From Halarcobacter anaerophilus (GTDB lineage Bacteria > Campylobacterota > Campylobacteria > Campylobacterales > Arcobacteraceae): a stretch of DNA of 64,000 nt. Where the stretch lies: assembly GCF_006459125.1 (NCBI RefSeq), contig NZ_CP041070.1, positions 1,984,001 through 2,048,000 on the forward strand. Reading direction: 5' to 3'. Positions 36,527-44,541 of the stretch are shown piece by piece. The notes below the pieces were generated by a model. The model made no database searches and had not been told where the DNA came from. It worked only from the letters and a program-made list of their open reading frames with translations. Position 1 is the first letter of the stretch, and each line of letters begins with the position of its first letter. Made by a program: the position numbers and the translations under genes.

Positions 36527-38380
36527 ATGTCAATAGTTTCATTGAGCTTACCCAAAAATGTTTTACACAATCAATCACAAGTTTTAGAATTTGATAAGAT
36601 AGCAACTTTTATAGGTGGAAATGGTTCAGGTAAATCTACTATTTTAAAATCTATATTTGATGAAAAACTAAAAGGTTCTACATATCAAGATTATAAGATT
36701 GTATGCTTTTCGTCTGGTCAAAATGAAAGTTATTCTAAAAATTTTGGTGATTACTTAAATGCCGAAAGAGCTAAAAGAAATGCATTAAACTTAGATTGCT
36801 TTTATTATGATAAATTATGGTCTATGTTATTAATTTTTTTAGCTACTACAAGTAAACAAGATGGAGAAGTACGTACTTTTTTAAAACAAAAGAATTATAT
36901 TCATGAAAATGATTTTGAAGAGGATGAATCAACAAAACTTTTATTTGATGTAAAAGTGGATGATACATATGCAAATATAGTACAACAATCACTAGAAGAT
37001 GAAGCTAAAGGTAAAACAGATGTTATTACAAATAAAGCTTACTTTAGAACTTTAGATAATTTTATAACTACATTAGTTAAAGAAGATTATGAATTCAAAG
37101 AGTCATTAAAAGAAGAAATTCAATTAGATCAAAATAAACTTTCTAGGGTTTCATTTGAAATAGATGAAGGTGCATCATTTAATCCAAAGGTTATGTTTTT
37201 TACACAAGCGGCAGATAACAACTATTTTATTGTAAAAGAGAGTTTTGAGCTTATATTTGAAAAAGATGAAAAAATTTTACATTTAAGTGATTTAAGTGAT
37301 GGAGAATATCAACTACTTTTTTTATACTCTTTAATAGATTTATTTGATAGTGAAAATACTCTATTTTTACTAGACGAAGCAGACTCACATCTTCACTATA
37401 AAAATATTGAAAAGTTGTGGCAAGTATATTTTCAAGCACAGGGTTCTATTATCACTACTACGCATTTATTAGATTCAATTGTAAAAGCAGGAACTGAAAG
37501 ATTAAAAATGATTGAAAAAGGGAAAATTGAGCCTTCAACTGATCCTTATAAATTACTCCAGAGATTAGACAGTTTATCTGATTTGACAATGATGCAGCAT
37601 AAAATAGCTTCGATGTATAAAAATGTTGTATTGATGGATAATGCTAATGATTGGGAGATATTTAAATTATTAGTTCAAAGAAAACTATCTGATAAAAAAA
37701 CTGCTAAAGAAATTGAAGATAGTTTATCTGAATTTATTTGTTTAAGTGTTTCTTCTAGCTTTCACACTAAAGGTATGGATATAAATGAGTTTGGTGATAA
37801 TAAAATTAGTTGGGTAAGAAGTTTTGAAAAAGCTTTAAATGATTCTTTTGTTAAAGGTATCCCAACAATGACAAAGCATGCTTTTTTAATATGTGATGGA
37901 GATGAATTTCCAAAAAATCTTATTAAAGATGATAATTACCCTTCTGAAATTGATAGTCTTAACTTTACTAAAAAAGAGAAGAGTAGAAGAAAAAAAGAAA
38001 TGGCTAAGCCTACAAGTAATAATAATTTATCTAAAAGAGTATTGTTAACATGGAAAAGAAGAGAAATAAAGCACTATCTTCTTTCTTTCACTGCTTTATC
38101 AACATCAGCTAAAGTTATAAATGATAAATTACCTTATATGTGTTATCTAAAACAAAATGATGAATGTGATTATATAGACAAAGATAAAAAAATATATAAT
38201 GAACAATTATCAAGAATTCCATCTGATATAGTAAAAAATATTATTGATCCTTATATAAATGTAGATAAAAAAGGTTTTTGTTCTATAGAAGCACAAAAAT
38301 ATATAAATAAAATACCTAAAGAGGAAATTAGTGAAGATATTGTTAATATGTATAATTATTTGGTAGGTGAAAATGAATAA
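36527..38380 (+). CDS. AAA (ABC-type) ATPase with TOPRIM-like C-terminal region, putative defence protein
   Basis: 617 residues. Walker A GGNGSGKST at 30-38, signature-like LSDGEYQLLF (about 260-270), Walker B LFLLDEADSHLH (about 278-289) and H-switch TTTHLL: an SMC/ABC-type ATPase as in OLD, RecF and AriA proteins. The C-terminal third has the layout of a TOPRIM/DUF4435 domain: VVLMDNANDWEIFKLL (about 366), AFLICDGDEFP (about 450) and WKRREIKHYLL (about 508). The usual catalytic Glu positions (VEGxxD and rrEIENYL) are changed to Asp/Asn and Lys, so nuclease activity is doubtful. It overlaps the methylase gene by eight bases. Confidence 0.82.
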   Translation: MSIVSLSLPKNVLHNQSQVLEFDKIATFIGGNGSGKSTILKSIFDEKLKGSTYQDYKIVCFSSGQNESYSKNFGDYLNAERAKRNALNLDCFYYDKLWSMLLIFLATTSKQDGEVRTFLKQKNYIHENDFEEDESTKLLFDVKVDDTYANIVQQSLEDEAKGKTDVITNKAYFRTLDNFITTLVKEDYEFKESLKEEIQLDQNKLSRVSFEIDEGASFNPKVMFFTQAADNNYFIVKESFELIFEKDEKILHLSDLSDGEYQLLFLYSLIDLFDSENTLFLLDEADSHLHYKNIEKLWQVYFQAQGSIITTTHLLDSIVKAGTERLKMIEKGKIEPSTDPYKLLQRLDSLSDLTMMQHKIASMYKNVVLMDNANDWEIFKLLVQRKLSDKKTAKEIEDSLSEFICLSVSSSFHTKGMDINEFGDNKISWVRSFEKALNDSFVKGIPTMTKHAFLICDGDEFPKNLIKDDNYPSEIDSLNFTKKEKSRRKKEMAKPTSNNNLSKRVLLTWKRREIKHYLLSFTALSTSAKVINDKLPYMCYLKQNDECDYIDKDKKIYNEQLSRIPSDIVKNIIDPYINVDKKGFCSIEAQKYINKIPKEEISEDIVNMYNYLVGENE

Positions 38381-40283
38381 TATAGAAATGAAATTAAATA
38401 AATTAATCGATACAATACGAAAAGATACTGGTATTAACAGTATTATGGATGCAATGGAACAATTATCTGCTATTTTACTTTTACAATATTTTTATGAAGT
38501 TGTTTTAAAAGATACACACAAAGAAAAAAATAGAAAAACTTTTAAAAATTTGTTTTATAATTGGGACTATTTTAATAATGCTAAAAATAAAACTGATTTC
38601 TTAAAATTTAAAGATATATTACAAACTCTTTTTATAAATGAAAAAAATAGTTATATAAAAAGTGCCACTTGGGATAAAATCAACTCTATTTTAAATGACA
38701 TACCTTTAAGGATACGTTCTGCTAAGATTTTAGAAATTTTATTATCATATATGGAGGATATTGAGTTTGATGAAAGTCTAGCTGAAGTTTATGATAAATT
38801 ACTTCTAAAAATGACAAATGAATCAATTGCTTCAGGGGCTTTCTATACTCCAAAAGCAATTGTAAATGCTATGGTTAAAGTAATTGAACCATCTTATAGA
38901 GACTTAATCTATGATCCCTCTCTAGGTAGTGGTGGATTTCTTATTGAAGCACAAAAAAGTATATTGGATAATAACTGTCAAAAGTCTATACAAGTTTATG
39001 GACAAGATAAATCTCCTTTTGCAATTTTACTTGCTTCGCTAAATTTACAATTAAATAATATGGATATTAATAATATATTAGAAGGTGATCCATTAGTAGA
39101 CTACAATGATTTACAGTTTGATATTATTTTATCAAATGTACCATTTGGAAAAGTTCCGGATAGTACTAAATATAGAGATAATTATGAAGAACATTTTTTA
39201 AATTTTGAAACAATGTTTTTAAAAGATATAATGAAAAAACTTTCTCTGGGTGGTAAATCAGCAGTAATTGTACCAGAGGGACTTTTATTTAATTCAAATA
39301 ATGAGTTCTTAAACCTTAGATATGAACTTTTAACAAAGTATAATTTACATTCTATAGTAAGTTTACCCTCAGGTATTTTTTTACCTTATTCTGCAATTAA
39401 AGTAAGTATTTTATTCTTTGATAATACCAATATAGGAAATGATATTTGGTTTTATGAAGTTCAAACAGATAAGCCTTTAACTAAATCTAATAAAATTAAA
39501 GAACAAGATTTTAAAGAAGTTATAGAGTTGTTCTCACAAAGAGTAGAGAGTGAAAACTCTTGTTTAGTAAAAAAGGAAGATATTTTAAATAAAAAAGGAT
39601 TAAATCTTACGATAGAACTTCCAAGAAAAGAAGATAAACTTAATAGTTTCAAAACCTCCGATGAAATAAAATATATAAAAGATAAAAAAGAGGATTTTGA
39701 AAAATTAGTGTTTGAGTTTACAAATTTAATTGAAGAAAATAAAAAAGCTAACTTTAGAGAAACAATGCTTTTAAAGGAACTATGTACTATAAAATCAGGT
39801 AAACCGCTAATAAAAAATGAAATAAAAACAAAAGGTAAATACCCTGTATACGGGGGGAATGGCATTATGGGGTATTATGATAAATATACGCATGAAGGTG
39901 ATAATATAATTATAGGTAGAGTTGGGGCTTATTGTGGTAATGTGCACTTCATTAAAGGGCCAGTATGGCTTACAAATAATGCTTTTAGTATAATTATAAA
40001 TTCATCAATTGAAATATATTTACCTTATTTAACTCATACATTAAGAAGCCTAAATTTAAATAAATTGGCAAGAGGTTCTGCACAACCTGCTATATCTTAT
40101 GAAAAGATTAAAGATATAGAGATAAGCCTACCATCTTATGAACAACAAGTAGAATTAGCTAATTGGTTTGATGAAATTCAAAATAAAGAAAAAGAAATAG
40201 AAGAATTACTTAAAATACAAAAAAATAAATTTAGTGAATTAAAAAATTATATGATTATAAGTAAATCTATTGGAAATAATTAA
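38373..40283 (+). CDS. fused type I-like N6-adenine DNA methylase and single-TRD specificity protein (HsdM-HsdS)
   Basis: 636 residues. Helical N-terminus (about 1-140), motif X GAFYTPKAIVNAM (about 155), SAM motif I DPSLGSGGF (about 180), VYGQDKSP as acidic motif, and motif IV NVPFG (about 255; usually NPPF/Y). From about 467 one target-recognition domain begins (ELCTIKSGKPL...YPVYGGNGIMGYY), ending with the coiled-coil LPSYEQQVELANWFDEIQ (about 590-630). ATG at 38373 with AGGTGA upstream overlaps the ATPase stop. No HsdR lies nearby; the partner is the AAA/TOPRIM-like protein. Confidence 0.88.
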   Translation: MNNIEMKLNKLIDTIRKDTGINSIMDAMEQLSAILLLQYFYEVVLKDTHKEKNRKTFKNLFYNWDYFNNAKNKTDFLKFKDILQTLFINEKNSYIKSATWDKINSILNDIPLRIRSAKILEILLSYMEDIEFDESLAEVYDKLLLKMTNESIASGAFYTPKAIVNAMVKVIEPSYRDLIYDPSLGSGGFLIEAQKSILDNNCQKSIQVYGQDKSPFAILLASLNLQLNNMDINNILEGDPLVDYNDLQFDIILSNVPFGKVPDSTKYRDNYEEHFLNFETMFLKDIMKKLSLGGKSAVIVPEGLLFNSNNEFLNLRYELLTKYNLHSIVSLPSGIFLPYSAIKVSILFFDNTNIGNDIWFYEVQTDKPLTKSNKIKEQDFKEVIELFSQRVESENSCLVKKEDILNKKGLNLTIELPRKEDKLNSFKTSDEIKYIKDKKEDFEKLVFEFTNLIEENKKANFRETMLLKELCTIKSGKPLIKNEIKTKGKYPVYGGNGIMGYYDKYTHEGDNIIIGRVGAYCGNVHFIKGPVWLTNNAFSIIINSSIEIYLPYLTHTLRSLNLNKLARGSAQPAISYEKIKDIEISLPSYEQQVELANWFDEIQNKEKEIEELLKIQKNKFSELKNYMIISKSIGNN

Positions 40284-40450
40284 TTACAAACTATAGTCTA
40301 AAGTTTATTTATATTTAAATCAAATCAATGAAAATTGGAAAAATATTATGGAAGTTAACGTCTGTAAATGACTATGATATTTTTTTGATTTGAAGTATAA
40401 ATCTTTAAAAATATGTTTAGTGATTTGTTTTGTTTTCTCCGAAAACAAAA

Positions 40451-40501
40451 GTGGCTCCAGCACCTGGGTTCAAACTAGGGACTAAATGATTAACAGCATC
40501 T
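40451..40501 (-). pseudogene. degenerate 3' half of tRNA-Asn(GTT), possible attachment-site relic
   Basis: Forty-two of 46 bases (40451-40496) match the intact tRNA-Asn genes from the encoded CCA end back through the T arm and anticodon loop; the match ends soon after the anticodon stem. Four substitutions, two of them in the T-arm region, would harm the fold, and the 5' half is absent. A 3' half from anticodon loop to CCA is the typical segment duplicated when an element integrates in a tRNA gene. Confidence 0.75.
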
Positions 40502-40524
40502 CTTGGTCGCATTTCCAACTTTAA

Positions 40525-40638
40525 TTAAATCTCTTCAAAGCCTTCTAAATCACACTTCTTACTGATTTTACCCTTTTCAAAAATATTCAAATAATTGTAT
40601 AATTCTTTATAACAAATTGCCAATAGATTACTAAAAAT
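40525..40638 (-). pseudogene. coding remnant (C-terminal fragment)
   Basis: Minus-strand frame of 37 codons without a start; it ends YKELYNYLNIFEKGKIS then KKCDLEGFEEI and a TAA. Its composition is protein-like. A TGA at 40639-40641 interrupts it upstream. No family recognised. Confidence 0.35.
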
Positions 40639-40770
40639 TCAAGCAATAAAGAATGTTAGACTTGGAGAAGAAACAACCTACTTATTTACAACAAGCTCAT
40701 TAAAAAAATTCTTGGAGAAAGAGTAAGATTTAGTGAAATAACTAGTTTAATTTTAAGGAAGAGGATTAGA

Positions 40771-42660
40771 TCAAGGTAATTCCAACCACTCTTCAAAACT
40801 TGCATCACTAGGCATTCTCCAATCAGCTCTAGGGCTTAGGCTAATCGTCCCTACTTTTACTCCGTCGGGCATTGCATTTCTTTTAAATTGTTGGGTAAAA
40901 AATCTTTTGATAAAAATATCAAGCCATTTTTTAATCTCATTTTTTGAATACTCTTTAAAAGCTTCATCTGCTAAGAATAAGATTTTTGAAGGTTTGGCTC
41001 CATATCTTAAAAAGTGGTATAAGAAGAAGTCATGAAGCTCATAGGGACCTATTATACTCTCTGTTTCTTGTGAGATTTTATCGCTATCATGAGGAAGAAG
41101 TTCCGGTGAAATTGGAGTATTTAAAATATCTATTAAGATCTCTTTAATCTCATTTTTATATGTAAAATACTCTACAAGATATGAGATCAGAGTTTTAGGA
41201 ATTCCACTATTTAAAGAGTACATACTCATATGATCTCCGTTATATGTACACCAGCCAAGTGCAATCTCACTTAAATCTCCTGTTCCTATAACTATAGCAC
41301 CCTCTTTATTAGCCAGGTTCATAAGAATTGACGTTCTTGCTCTTGCTTGAACATTTTCATAAGTTACATCGTGAATATTTTTATCATGTCCTAGTGCTTC
41401 AAACTCTTTTAATGAGATATCACTGATTGGTATCTCTTTTATTGTAACGCCCAAAGTCTCGCACAGTTTTATTGCATTTGATTTTGTTCTGCTTGTAGTA
41501 CCGAAGCCTGGCATAGTTATGGCTATAATACCTTTAAAATCGTAATTTAAAATCTCATAAGCTTTATAAGTTGCAAGTAATGCTAAAGTTGAATCTAAAC
41601 CTCCAGATATTCCTATAACTACTTTTTTTGAGTTAATATGCGTTAATCTTTTGATTAATCCATGAGCCTGAATATTCGTAATCTCTTCACATACTTCTTT
41701 TTTAACTTTTTCATCATATGGAACAAAAGGGTGTTTATTTATATATCGATTTAACTTTGATATTTTTATTGCAGAAGCTATTTTTATAACTCTTACTTCA
41801 GTTGGAATACTATCTCCAAAATATGATTCATGATTTCTAAGCCAAATCACTTTTTCAAGGTCAATATCTGCTCTGATTGTCTGATTGTCTAAAGAAAACC
41901 TTTCTGTTTTTGCCAAAATAGAACCATATTCGCATATTAAAGCATCTCCACCAAAGATGGTATCGGAACTTGATTCACCCACACCGCATGAACTGTAAAT
42001 ATATGCACAAACCAATCTTGCACTTTGAGTTTTCACAAGTTCTTGTCTATATGATGATTTTCCGACTAATTCATTGCTAGCGGAAAGATTAAAAATCATA
42101 TTTGCACCGTTTATTGCCATTTGATTACTTGGAGGCAGAATTGACCATAAATCTTCACAAATTTCTATACCAAAAGTTATATCGTTTTCATCACTAAATA
42201 GAAGATCAACCCCGAAAGGTATCTCTTGATTTAACAGTTTTAAGGTTTTTGATTTTATTCTAATTCCTGATTGGAAATATCTTTTTTCATAAAATTCATT
42301 TTTATTTGGAAGATAACTTTTTGGAACTATTCCTAATATTTTACCCCTTTGTATAACAGCCGCACAGTTAAAAAGTCTATGCTCGAAAGAGACTACAATC
42401 CCGACAATAGCTATCAAAGAGTATTTCTCACTTTTTTGCAACAGCTTTTTTAATGCTTTATTTTGAGAATCTAATAAATTTTGATTTAAAAAAAGATCGC
42501 CTGCTGTGTATCCTGTAATACAAAGTTCGGGAAAAAGAACAATTGAACTTTCATTTTTGTTCTCTTCTTCCAAAATTTCAATTATATTTTCAACGTTTTT
42601 ACTTGGATTAGCAATCTGTACTTTAGGAACACTTGTAGCAATTCTATAAAAACCATACAT
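40771..42660 (-). CDS. nadE: glutamine-dependent NAD+ synthase
   Basis: 629 residues. N-terminal nitrilase-like glutaminase domain (about 1-285) with Glu in LFPELCITGY, Lys in PKSYLPNKNEF and Cys in GIEICEDLW; C-terminal synthetase with PP-loop GISGGLDSTLALL (about 345-357) and NKEGAIVIGTGDLSE. It amidates nicotinate adenine dinucleotide to NAD+ using ammonia from glutamine. It is monocistronic. Housekeeping gene located between the tRNA-Asn relic and the intact tRNA-Asn pair. Confidence 0.96.
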   Translation of the reverse strand: MYGFYRIATSVPKVQIANPSKNVENIIEILEEENKNESSIVLFPELCITGYTAGDLFLNQNLLDSQNKALKKLLQKSEKYSLIAIVGIVVSFEHRLFNCAAVIQRGKILGIVPKSYLPNKNEFYEKRYFQSGIRIKSKTLKLLNQEIPFGVDLLFSDENDITFGIEICEDLWSILPPSNQMAINGANMIFNLSASNELVGKSSYRQELVKTQSARLVCAYIYSSCGVGESSSDTIFGGDALICEYGSILAKTERFSLDNQTIRADIDLEKVIWLRNHESYFGDSIPTEVRVIKIASAIKISKLNRYINKHPFVPYDEKVKKEVCEEITNIQAHGLIKRLTHINSKKVVIGISGGLDSTLALLATYKAYEILNYDFKGIIAITMPGFGTTSRTKSNAIKLCETLGVTIKEIPISDISLKEFEALGHDKNIHDVTYENVQARARTSILMNLANKEGAIVIGTGDLSEIALGWCTYNGDHMSMYSLNSGIPKTLISYLVEYFTYKNEIKEILIDILNTPISPELLPHDSDKISQETESIIGPYELHDFFLYHFLRYGAKPSKILFLADEAFKEYSKNEIKKWLDIFIKRFFTQQFKRNAMPDGVKVGTISLSPRADWRMPSDASFEEWLELP

Positions 42661-42819
42661 TTTTTAGATTTTCCTTCTTTTATAGTTTTATTAAAATGAT
42701 TATAGCCTTTGTTATTTTAATTAACTTAAAAAATATCATTTTATAGTTCTTTTATCTGTTAATATGCTGATTTAAGTATGTATTGGTATTTTTTATAACT
42801 TTTCAAAAGGAGAAAAAGG

Positions 42820-42850
42820 CTCCTAAAGGAACCTCTTTAAAATTTAGGAG
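42820..42850 (+). promoter_or_regulatory. Shine-Dalgarno-sequestering hairpin
   Basis: CTCCTAAA (42820-42827) pairs perfectly with TTTAGGAG (42843-42850) across a 15-base loop. The 3' arm contains the first half of the strong ribosome site AGGAGG (42846-42851) that lies four bases before the ATG at 42856, so the hairpin would hide it. Confidence 0.6.
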
Positions 42851-42855
42851 GAGAA

Positions 42856-42915
42856 ATGTTAAAGTTCGCATCTTTAACTAAAAAAAAGGCTTCGCGTTTC
42901 CTTTTTTTATATTAG
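42856..42915 (+). CDS. possible 19-residue basic peptide
   Basis: Frame reads MLKFASLTKKKASRFLFLY, basic and partly hydrophobic, preceded by the best Shine-Dalgarno sequence in the region. Its last codons overlap the terminator-like hairpin, and the stop (42913-42915) lies just beyond the T run, so a transcript ending there would lack it. It may be a leader peptide, a small toxin resembling type I systems, or not translated at all. Confidence 0.35.
   Translation: MLKFASLTKKKASRFLFLY
42881..42908. terminator. A/T-flanked hairpin, probable bidirectional terminator
   Basis: AAAAAAAGG (42881-42889) and CCTTTTTTT (42900-42908) pair around a 10-base loop and end in T runs on both strands. It can end the 67-residue-protein transcript on the minus strand and the micro-ORF transcript on the plus strand. 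Only two G-C pairs, so moderate strength. Confidence 0.6.
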
Positions 42916-42978
42916 AATTATAAGCTATATAAATTAATAAAAATCCAATAATACGTTAATCAATAATTAATACCTAGA

Positions 42979-43182
42979 TTAATCTTTTTTAGGAAATATC
43001 TTCTTTACATAAAAATATATTCCAATAGGAATAACAGCAAAAAGAAGTATAAAAGTAACTAAATTTATTTGACTTTGTATAGAAACAAACATAATAAGAG
43101 CATATACAAGCATCAATATCATTTTATGTTTTTTTTCAAGTTTTATATTTGATAGTTTATTTATAAATCCATTGATATCCAA
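42979..43182 (-). CDS. small hypothetical membrane protein
   Basis: 67 residues with two membrane spans (about 21-37 and 40-58), the short loop SQIN between them, and basic ends (KLEKKHK, KKIFPKKD). No family recognised. It lies between the tRNA-Asn pair and the hairpin region, monocistronic. The ATG is preceded by AAGGATT. Confidence 0.7.
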   Translation of the reverse strand: MDINGFINKLSNIKLEKKHKMILMLVYALIMFVSIQSQINLVTFILLFAVIPIGIYFYVKKIFPKKD

Positions 43183-43301
43183 ATTTGAATCCTTGGTTAA
43201 CTGAAATATTGTATCATTTTTTTATATTGACTAAATAAAATAAAAAGTTTAATTAAATAATTTCAAAAAAGATTGTTCTATTTTGATAAAAACTTGAAAA
43301 G

Positions 43302-43376
43302 TGGCTCCGGCACCTGGGTTCGAACCAGGGACCAAATGATTAACAGTCATCTACTCTACCGCTGAGCTATGCCGGA
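43302..43376 (-). tRNA. tRNA-Asn(GTT)
   Basis: 75 bases including an encoded CCA. Acceptor TCCGGCA/TGCCGGA, D arm GCTCAGCGGTAGAG, anticodon loop CTGTTAA, T loop GTTCGAAC. It is the 3' member of an identical tandem pair 37 bases apart, and the match for the degenerate copy at 40451. Confidence 0.96.
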
Positions 43377-43413
43377 AATTAAGAAATAATGTCATTTAAA
43401 AGTGAAGTCAAAG

Positions 43414-43488
43414 TGGCTCCGGCACCTGGGTTCGAACCAGGGACCAAATGATTAACAGTCATCTACTCTACCGCTGAGCTATGCCGGA
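43414..43488 (-). tRNA. tRNA-Asn(GTT), second copy
   Basis: Identical over all 75 bases to the copy at 43302-43376, with encoded CCA and anticodon GTT. Probably one transcript with it, since only 37 bases separate them. Confidence 0.96.
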
Positions 43489-43562
43489 ATCTGTACTTCC
43501 CTTTAAATGGGTTGGAATTATAGTAAAAATATAATTTTTTGTCAAGAGTTTTTGGGCATTTT

Positions 43563-44480
43563 TTATAAAATTTTATAAAAATTCAATCCCCCGCTGTCAA
43601 CAAGAGAAATTTCACCTTTTTTAAGCAAGTTTTCCAATATATTTTTTGAACTTTCATCAAACATATTTTCAATATCTTCTTTAGTCAGAGGTCTTCTTTT
43701 TAACAAAGATTTAATCTCTTCTTTATTGAAACTTTCTGTCTGTTTGGGTCTGTTTTTATATGCTATATTTACGTTTATTCCTTCAAAAGTATTTGCTACT
43801 TTTTCAAGGAATTCAAAACTTACGGGTTTTACATCATATGCAGGAGGTCTGTCGATCGTTCCGATATCAACTCTATGTGGATTTATTTTTTTTACTGTTT
43901 TATAAAGTAACTCTATTTCTTCGTCTTTGTCATTTAGCGTTTTTACAAACAGTATTTCCAAAACAAATCTGTTTTTTGTCTGCTTTCTAAACTCAATCAT
44001 ACTTTTAATCATTTTATCAATATCAATATTTTCATGAATTCTATCAAGCTTTTTAAAACACTTCTGACTTACACAGTCCAAAGAGAGTTTCACAATATCA
44101 AGTTTAAGTAAGGCATCAAATATTTTTTTATCGTAAATTGTACTTCCGTTTGAAAGTATCATTGTTTTTGTTTTGCCTTTTATCTTGTTTATCTCATCTA
44201 TTAGTTCAGGCAGTTTGGGATATAAAGTAGGTTCCCCGTTTGCCGTTATTGTTATTACATCTATTTTAGGATGTTTTTTTAAAGCCTCTTTTATAGCCGT
44301 AACTACTTCTAATACGCTTGGATAAGTTGTCATTGTATCTACAGTTTTAGCTTTTTCTAATTCGCAATAAAGACAATCAAAATTGCACTGCTTACTGCTA
44401 GGAGAGAGATCTACGCCTAAAGAGATACCAAATCGTCTTGAAGGAACGGGACCAAAAATAATTGAGTTTGAATATGACAT
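43563..44480 (-). CDS. radical SAM protein
   Basis: 305 residues. The iron-sulfur motif CNFDCLYCE (Cys at about 33, 37 and 40) follows the family start SIIFGPVPSRRFGISLGVDL, and ITANGEPTLYP is the GGEP-type SAM motif. This subgroup (COG0731-like) is related to wyosine or metallo-oxidoreductase radical SAM enzymes and its substrate is unknown. The C-terminal 80 residues resemble a small winged-helix domain. It lies 61 bases after hemE, separated by a hairpin. Confidence 0.9.
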   Translation of the reverse strand: MSYSNSIIFGPVPSRRFGISLGVDLSPSSKQCNFDCLYCELEKAKTVDTMTTYPSVLEVVTAIKEALKKHPKIDVITITANGEPTLYPKLPELIDEINKIKGKTKTMILSNGSTIYDKKIFDALLKLDIVKLSLDCVSQKCFKKLDRIHENIDIDKMIKSMIEFRKQTKNRFVLEILFVKTLNDKDEEIELLYKTVKKINPHRVDIGTIDRPPAYDVKPVSFEFLEKVANTFEGINVNIAYKNRPKQTESFNKEEIKSLLKRRPLTKEDIENMFDESSKNILENLLKKGEISLVDSGGLNFYKIL

Positions 44481-44505
44481 GATTTTTCGCTTTAAAATAG
44501 AGTTT

Positions 44506-44527
44506 GAATAGGAAAAATTTCCTATTC
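44506..44527. terminator. intercistronic hairpin between hemE and the radical SAM gene
   Basis: GAATAGGAAA and TTTCCTATTC form a perfect 10-base stem with a two-base centre. T5 follows on the plus strand, where no gene ends; on the minus strand (hemE to radical SAM) only TTCAAAC follows, so it is more likely an mRNA-stabilising or processing hairpin than a terminator. Confidence 0.45.
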
Positions 44528-44541
44528 TTTTTAAGTTTGTA

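Larger units (their letters stand above)
40284..40770. other. intergenic region with degenerate sequences
   Basis: 487 bases with no intact gene. From the left it holds A+T-rich spacer, a degenerate 3' half of tRNA-Asn (40451-40501), a minus-strand coding remnant (40525-40638) and two overlapping plus-strand frame remnants (about 40652-40779). This looks like the scar of a lost or decayed mobile element. Confidence 0.65.
42661..42978. other. intergenic region with hairpin-masked micro-ORF
   Basis: 318 bases between two minus-strand genes. The middle holds a plus-strand unit: TATAAC at 42794-42799, a hairpin covering a strong Shine-Dalgarno sequence (42820-42850), a 19-codon frame (42856-42915) and an A/T-flanked hairpin (42881-42908). 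The outer parts are A+T-rich spacer. Confidence 0.6.

Noticed and set aside
40451-43302. A genomic island strictly between the tRNA-Asn relic and the intact tRNA-Asn
   Set aside because: The segment is mostly the housekeeping gene nadE, with no integrase or cargo; the geometry fits but the content does not, so I report only the relic.
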